Part shown: piece after piece, positions 39,816 to 41,911 of the stretch
Layout of the letters: every line of letters begins with the position of its first letter
Numbering within the stretch: the stretch's first letter is position 1
From: Elusimicrobiales bacterium
Lineage (GTDB): Bacteria > Elusimicrobiota > Elusimicrobia > Elusimicrobiales > Elusimicrobiaceae
Reading direction: 5' to 3'
Assembly: GCA_028688475.1 (NCBI GenBank)
Contig: JAQTYB010000009.1
Location: forward strand, 1 to 41,911
DNA: 41,911 nucleotides
Position numbers and translations under genes: made by a program
Notes under the pieces: generated by a model
Databases searched by the model: none
The model's input: the letters and a program-made list of their open reading frames with translations, nothing else
What the model was told of the DNA's origin: nothing

Positions 39816-41200
39816 AAAAGGGTTTGCTTTTCGTCTGCTTGTTCGCTGTTTGCGCCGCGGTCCGGGCTCAGGACGCCGCCGACGACAGTGAACTAAAGGC
39901 TCATCTCATAAATCTGGTCAACATAAAAACCGCCCAGCCGGAAGGCAACGAGACGGAGGCGGCGCGCTATATCTACCGCGTGCTAAGCCGCGAGAACATA
40001 GACTGGGCCATGTACCGCGCCGCCGACAACCGCGCCAACCTCGTGGCCGTGCTCAAAGGTTCGGGAAAAGAAAAACCGCTGCTGCTGCTCTCGCATCTGG
40101 ACACCGTGGGGGCGGACCCGCAGGAATGGAGCGTCCCCCCCTTCAGGGCGACGGAAAAAGACGGCTATATCTACGGGCGCGGCGCTTCGGACTGCAAGAG
40201 CCTGGCCGCGATAGATTTGGCCGTGCTGGTGCGGCTCAAACGTCTCGGCGTGAAACTCAGGCGGGACGTCATCATGCTCGCCTCGGCGGACGAGGAATCC
40301 GGCGGCGCAAAAGGCCTGCGCTGGATGATAGACAATCACTGGAAGGATATCGCCTCCGGCTTTGCCATAAACGAAGGCGGCGGGATGCTGCTGGACGCCG
40401 ACGGGCGGCCGCGCGTGGTTTTCGTGGACGCCGCCGCCAAGATGTACATGGATATCAAAATCACGGCCAAAGGAGCGGCGGGACACTCGGCCCTGGCGCC
40501 CGCCGACAACGCGATTTACCGGCTCGGCGGAGCGCTGCATAAAATCAAAAGCTACAAGACAGCCGCGCGCATAACGCCGCTGACGCGCAAGTTTTTCGAG
40601 GGCATATATCCGTTTCAGGATACCGACGCGAAAACGACCATTGACATGCTGTTTTCGTCCACGGAAACCGTCCGGCTGCAGGCGGCTTCCGCGGTGGCGC
40701 TGGACCCGTTTTTCAACTCGCAGATACGCGACACCGTGGTAGCCACCGTGCTGAGCGCCGGTTCCGAAAACAACGTGGTGCCGGGGCGCGCAAGCGCCAT
40801 ACTCAACTGCCGATTGCTGCCTGACTCCGACCCCGACCGCTTCGCCGAAGACATCAAAAAAACTATTGCCGACGACAAGGTGGAAGTGTCCGTAATCGAG
40901 CGGCCCGAATTGCCGTTTCCAAAACCGATGGAGATGAACGACGAGTTGTACTCCTCTATCGTGCGGGCCAGCTCCGCCGCCTTGTCGTCCGCCGCGCTTG
41001 TGGGCGGCGTGGTGTCCCCCTCTAACGATTCGGAGCATTTGCGCCGCAAAGGCGTCACAACCTACGGTTTCTGCGGCCCCGCCACCTACGGCAAGGCCTC
41101 CGGCGTGCACGGCGCCGACGAGCGCATCTCCGAAAAAGAGCTCTACCAGCAGTTCAAGCTGGTATACTCCGTGGTAGCCGACTTCGCAGCCGAACGGTAG
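39812..41200 (+). CDS. secreted M20 family peptidase
   Basis: 462 residues with signal peptide MKKGLLFVCLFAVCAAVRAQ, so exported, unlike the peptidase at 34682. M20 zinc ligands: His in LLLSHLDTVG (about 92), Asp in RGASDCKSLAA (about 128), paired Glu in ADEESGGAKG (about 162), Glu in FAINEGGG (about 190), and a late His in SGVHGADERISE. The dimerisation domain includes AGHSALAP. It resembles carboxypeptidase/aminoacylase-type M20 members (CPG2/CPS1 group). It should trim peptides or N-acyl amino acids in the periplasm, providing substrates for the OPT or APC importers. It overlaps DUF192 by four bases. Confidence 0.87.
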   Translation: MKKGLLFVCLFAVCAAVRAQDAADDSELKAHLINLVNIKTAQPEGNETEAARYIYRVLSRENIDWAMYRAADNRANLVAVLKGSGKEKPLLLLSHLDTVGADPQEWSVPPFRATEKDGYIYGRGASDCKSLAAIDLAVLVRLKRLGVKLRRDVIMLASADEESGGAKGLRWMIDNHWKDIASGFAINEGGGMLLDADGRPRVVFVDAAAKMYMDIKITAKGAAGHSALAPADNAIYRLGGALHKIKSYKTAARITPLTRKFFEGIYPFQDTDAKTTIDMLFSSTETVRLQAASAVALDPFFNSQIRDTVVATVLSAGSENNVVPGRASAILNCRLLPDSDPDRFAEDIKKTIADDKVEVSVIERPELPFPKPMEMNDELYSSIVRASSAALSSAALVGGVVSPSNDSEHLRRKGVTTYGFCGPATYGKASGVHGADERISEKELYQQFKLVYSVVADFAAER

Positions 41201-41235
41201 TAGACATTTGTCGTCTCAAATTGCTTTACTTTGGC

Positions 41236-41796
41236 ATGGATAAGAATTTCAAAGCAGTTATGGCGTTTGCCTTGTGCGCGCCCGTGTTGCTGGTTGTTGC
41301 CTCGCCGGCTAAGGGTAAATCCGGCGCCGTTTCTCAAAACGCCGCCGCTTTCACGAAACCGGCTTACGAGAAGAAGAACACCTGGTTTTCACTCAAGGAT
41401 TATAGCGGCAAGACCGTTGACCTCGCCGATTATGCGGGGCGTCCGGTGCTGGTCATATTCTTCGCGTCCTGGTGCCCTGATTGCCGCAAGGCCGACCCGG
41501 TAATCCACCATCTCAAGGACGTTTACGGCCCCAAAGGGCTTTCCGTTATCGCGGTTTCCATCGAAAACGAACCGGAAAAGGTGCGCGCCCACGCGGAAAA
41601 GTACAAGTTCGATTTCCCCACGCTGGTGGGCGGCAAGGCGCTTTCCAAGTCCGCGGCTTACAAAGCGCGCGGCGTGCCGGGCTTTTATCTGCTTGACGCC
41701 GGACACTCCGTGGCGGGGCATTGGTTTGACGACCAGAAAAGCTACGACAAGGAATTGAGCAAACCCATCGAGCCGTTGCTGGCCAAAAAGTCCTGA
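41236..41796 (+). CDS. TlpA/ResA-like exported thioredoxin
   Basis: 186 residues from the ATG at 41236; a TTG at 41221 is less likely. The N-terminus carries a signal or anchor (AVMAFALCAPVLLVVASPA). A thioredoxin fold follows with FFASWCPDCRKADP (Cys80 and Cys83, motif WCPDC), SVIAVSIENEPEKV, and the cis-Pro in RGVPGFYLLD. AhpC/TSA-like TlpA proteins reduce disulfides of exported proteins, for instance in cytochrome c assembly. It is last in the cluster, 35 bases after the M20 gene, and ends in a strong terminator. No good ribosome-binding site is visible. Confidence 0.85.
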   Translation: MDKNFKAVMAFALCAPVLLVVASPAKGKSGAVSQNAAAFTKPAYEKKNTWFSLKDYSGKTVDLADYAGRPVLVIFFASWCPDCRKADPVIHHLKDVYGPKGLSVIAVSIENEPEKVRAHAEKYKFDFPTLVGGKALSKSAAYKARGVPGFYLLDAGHSVAGHWFDDQKSYDKELSKPIEPLLAKKS

Positions 41797-41807
41797 TATC
41801 CGCTGCG

Positions 41808-41854
41808 AAACAAGACGCCGCCCGCAAATAACTTTTGCGGGCGGCGTCTTGTTT
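41808..41854. terminator. strong bidirectional terminator
   Basis: A 21-bp perfect stem (41808-41828 with 41834-41854), loop TAACT, with A and T runs at its outer ends. It closes the dtd-to-TlpA cluster. The remaining 57 bases of the window show no feature. Confidence 0.85.
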
Positions 41855-41911
41855 GGTCAGACCGTTACAGCGGTATGTTTCCGGCGTTGTTATGTGTGCC
41901 GGGGTCCCGCT

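Noticed and set aside
1-41911. CRISPR arrays, tRNA and rRNA genes
   Set aside because: No regularly spaced direct repeats and no cloverleaf or rRNA-like segments were recognised on reading; a covariance-model scan was not possible.

Overview
The window is a GC-rich, densely packed stretch of chromosome from a Gram-negative heterotroph: it encodes an outer-membrane phospholipase, two outer-membrane barrel proteins and many exported proteins. No rRNA, tRNA or CRISPR array was seen, so taxonomy rests on gene style alone. Two OPT peptide transporters, several M20 peptidases, a ROK glucokinase, a GH3 glucosidase and frequent 4-bp gene overlaps would fit an uncultured, Elusimicrobiota-like fermenter, but that placement is a weak inference.

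Layout. 1-1760: a secreted membrane protein of unknown function, then a gene-poor, repeat-rich interval with two ~160-bp inverted-repeat elements, a candidate structured RNA ending in a terminator, and a palindrome. 1760-5750 (minus): two polytopic membrane proteins, one a GT-C glycosyltransferase with a TPR tail and an inverted-repeat element in its 5' end. 5880-7380 (minus): phospholipase A (pldA), translationally coupled to a decayed SAM methyltransferase. 7520-10940 (plus): a Fur/Zur-like box followed by a small Cys/His membrane protein, an outer-membrane channel, a ZnuA-like binding protein and a ZnuB-like permease, with no ATPase gene. 11110-15100 (plus): a sodium:solute symporter with a small two-helix partner, then an OPT transporter. 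15100-20670: outer-membrane protein and glucokinase (minus), APC permease (plus), PA14-containing GH3 beta-glucosidase (minus).

20920-24980 (plus): four tandem, diverged paralogues of secreted DUF4105/Lnb-N-like proteins with invariant His and Cys, ending in a GIY-YIG protein. 25120-27250 (plus): a glycine-rich RRM protein and a radical SAM protein with Cys-rich ends. 27530-31100 (minus): an Fcy1-like cytosine deaminase, a CCA-adding-type nucleotidyltransferase with HD domain, and an acyl-CoA synthetase. 31150-32350 (minus): an AT-richer AAA ATPase. 32460-36150 (minus): a stand-alone Lrp/AsnC ligand-binding domain, a PepT-like peptidase and a second OPT transporter coupled to it; together they suggest uptake and hydrolysis of peptides with amino-acid sensing. 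36230-37010: a fifth inverted-repeat element and a secreted protein whose start codon sits next to a (GATG)5 tract that could switch its frame. 37130-41800 (plus): dtd, a membrane-anchored TIM-barrel hydrolase-like protein, DUF192, a secreted M20 peptidase and a TlpA-like thioredoxin.

The most unusual items are the DUF4105 paralogue array, the tetranucleotide frame switch, and the inverted-repeat element family with YTAR target duplications, one copy of which lies in frame in a coding region.
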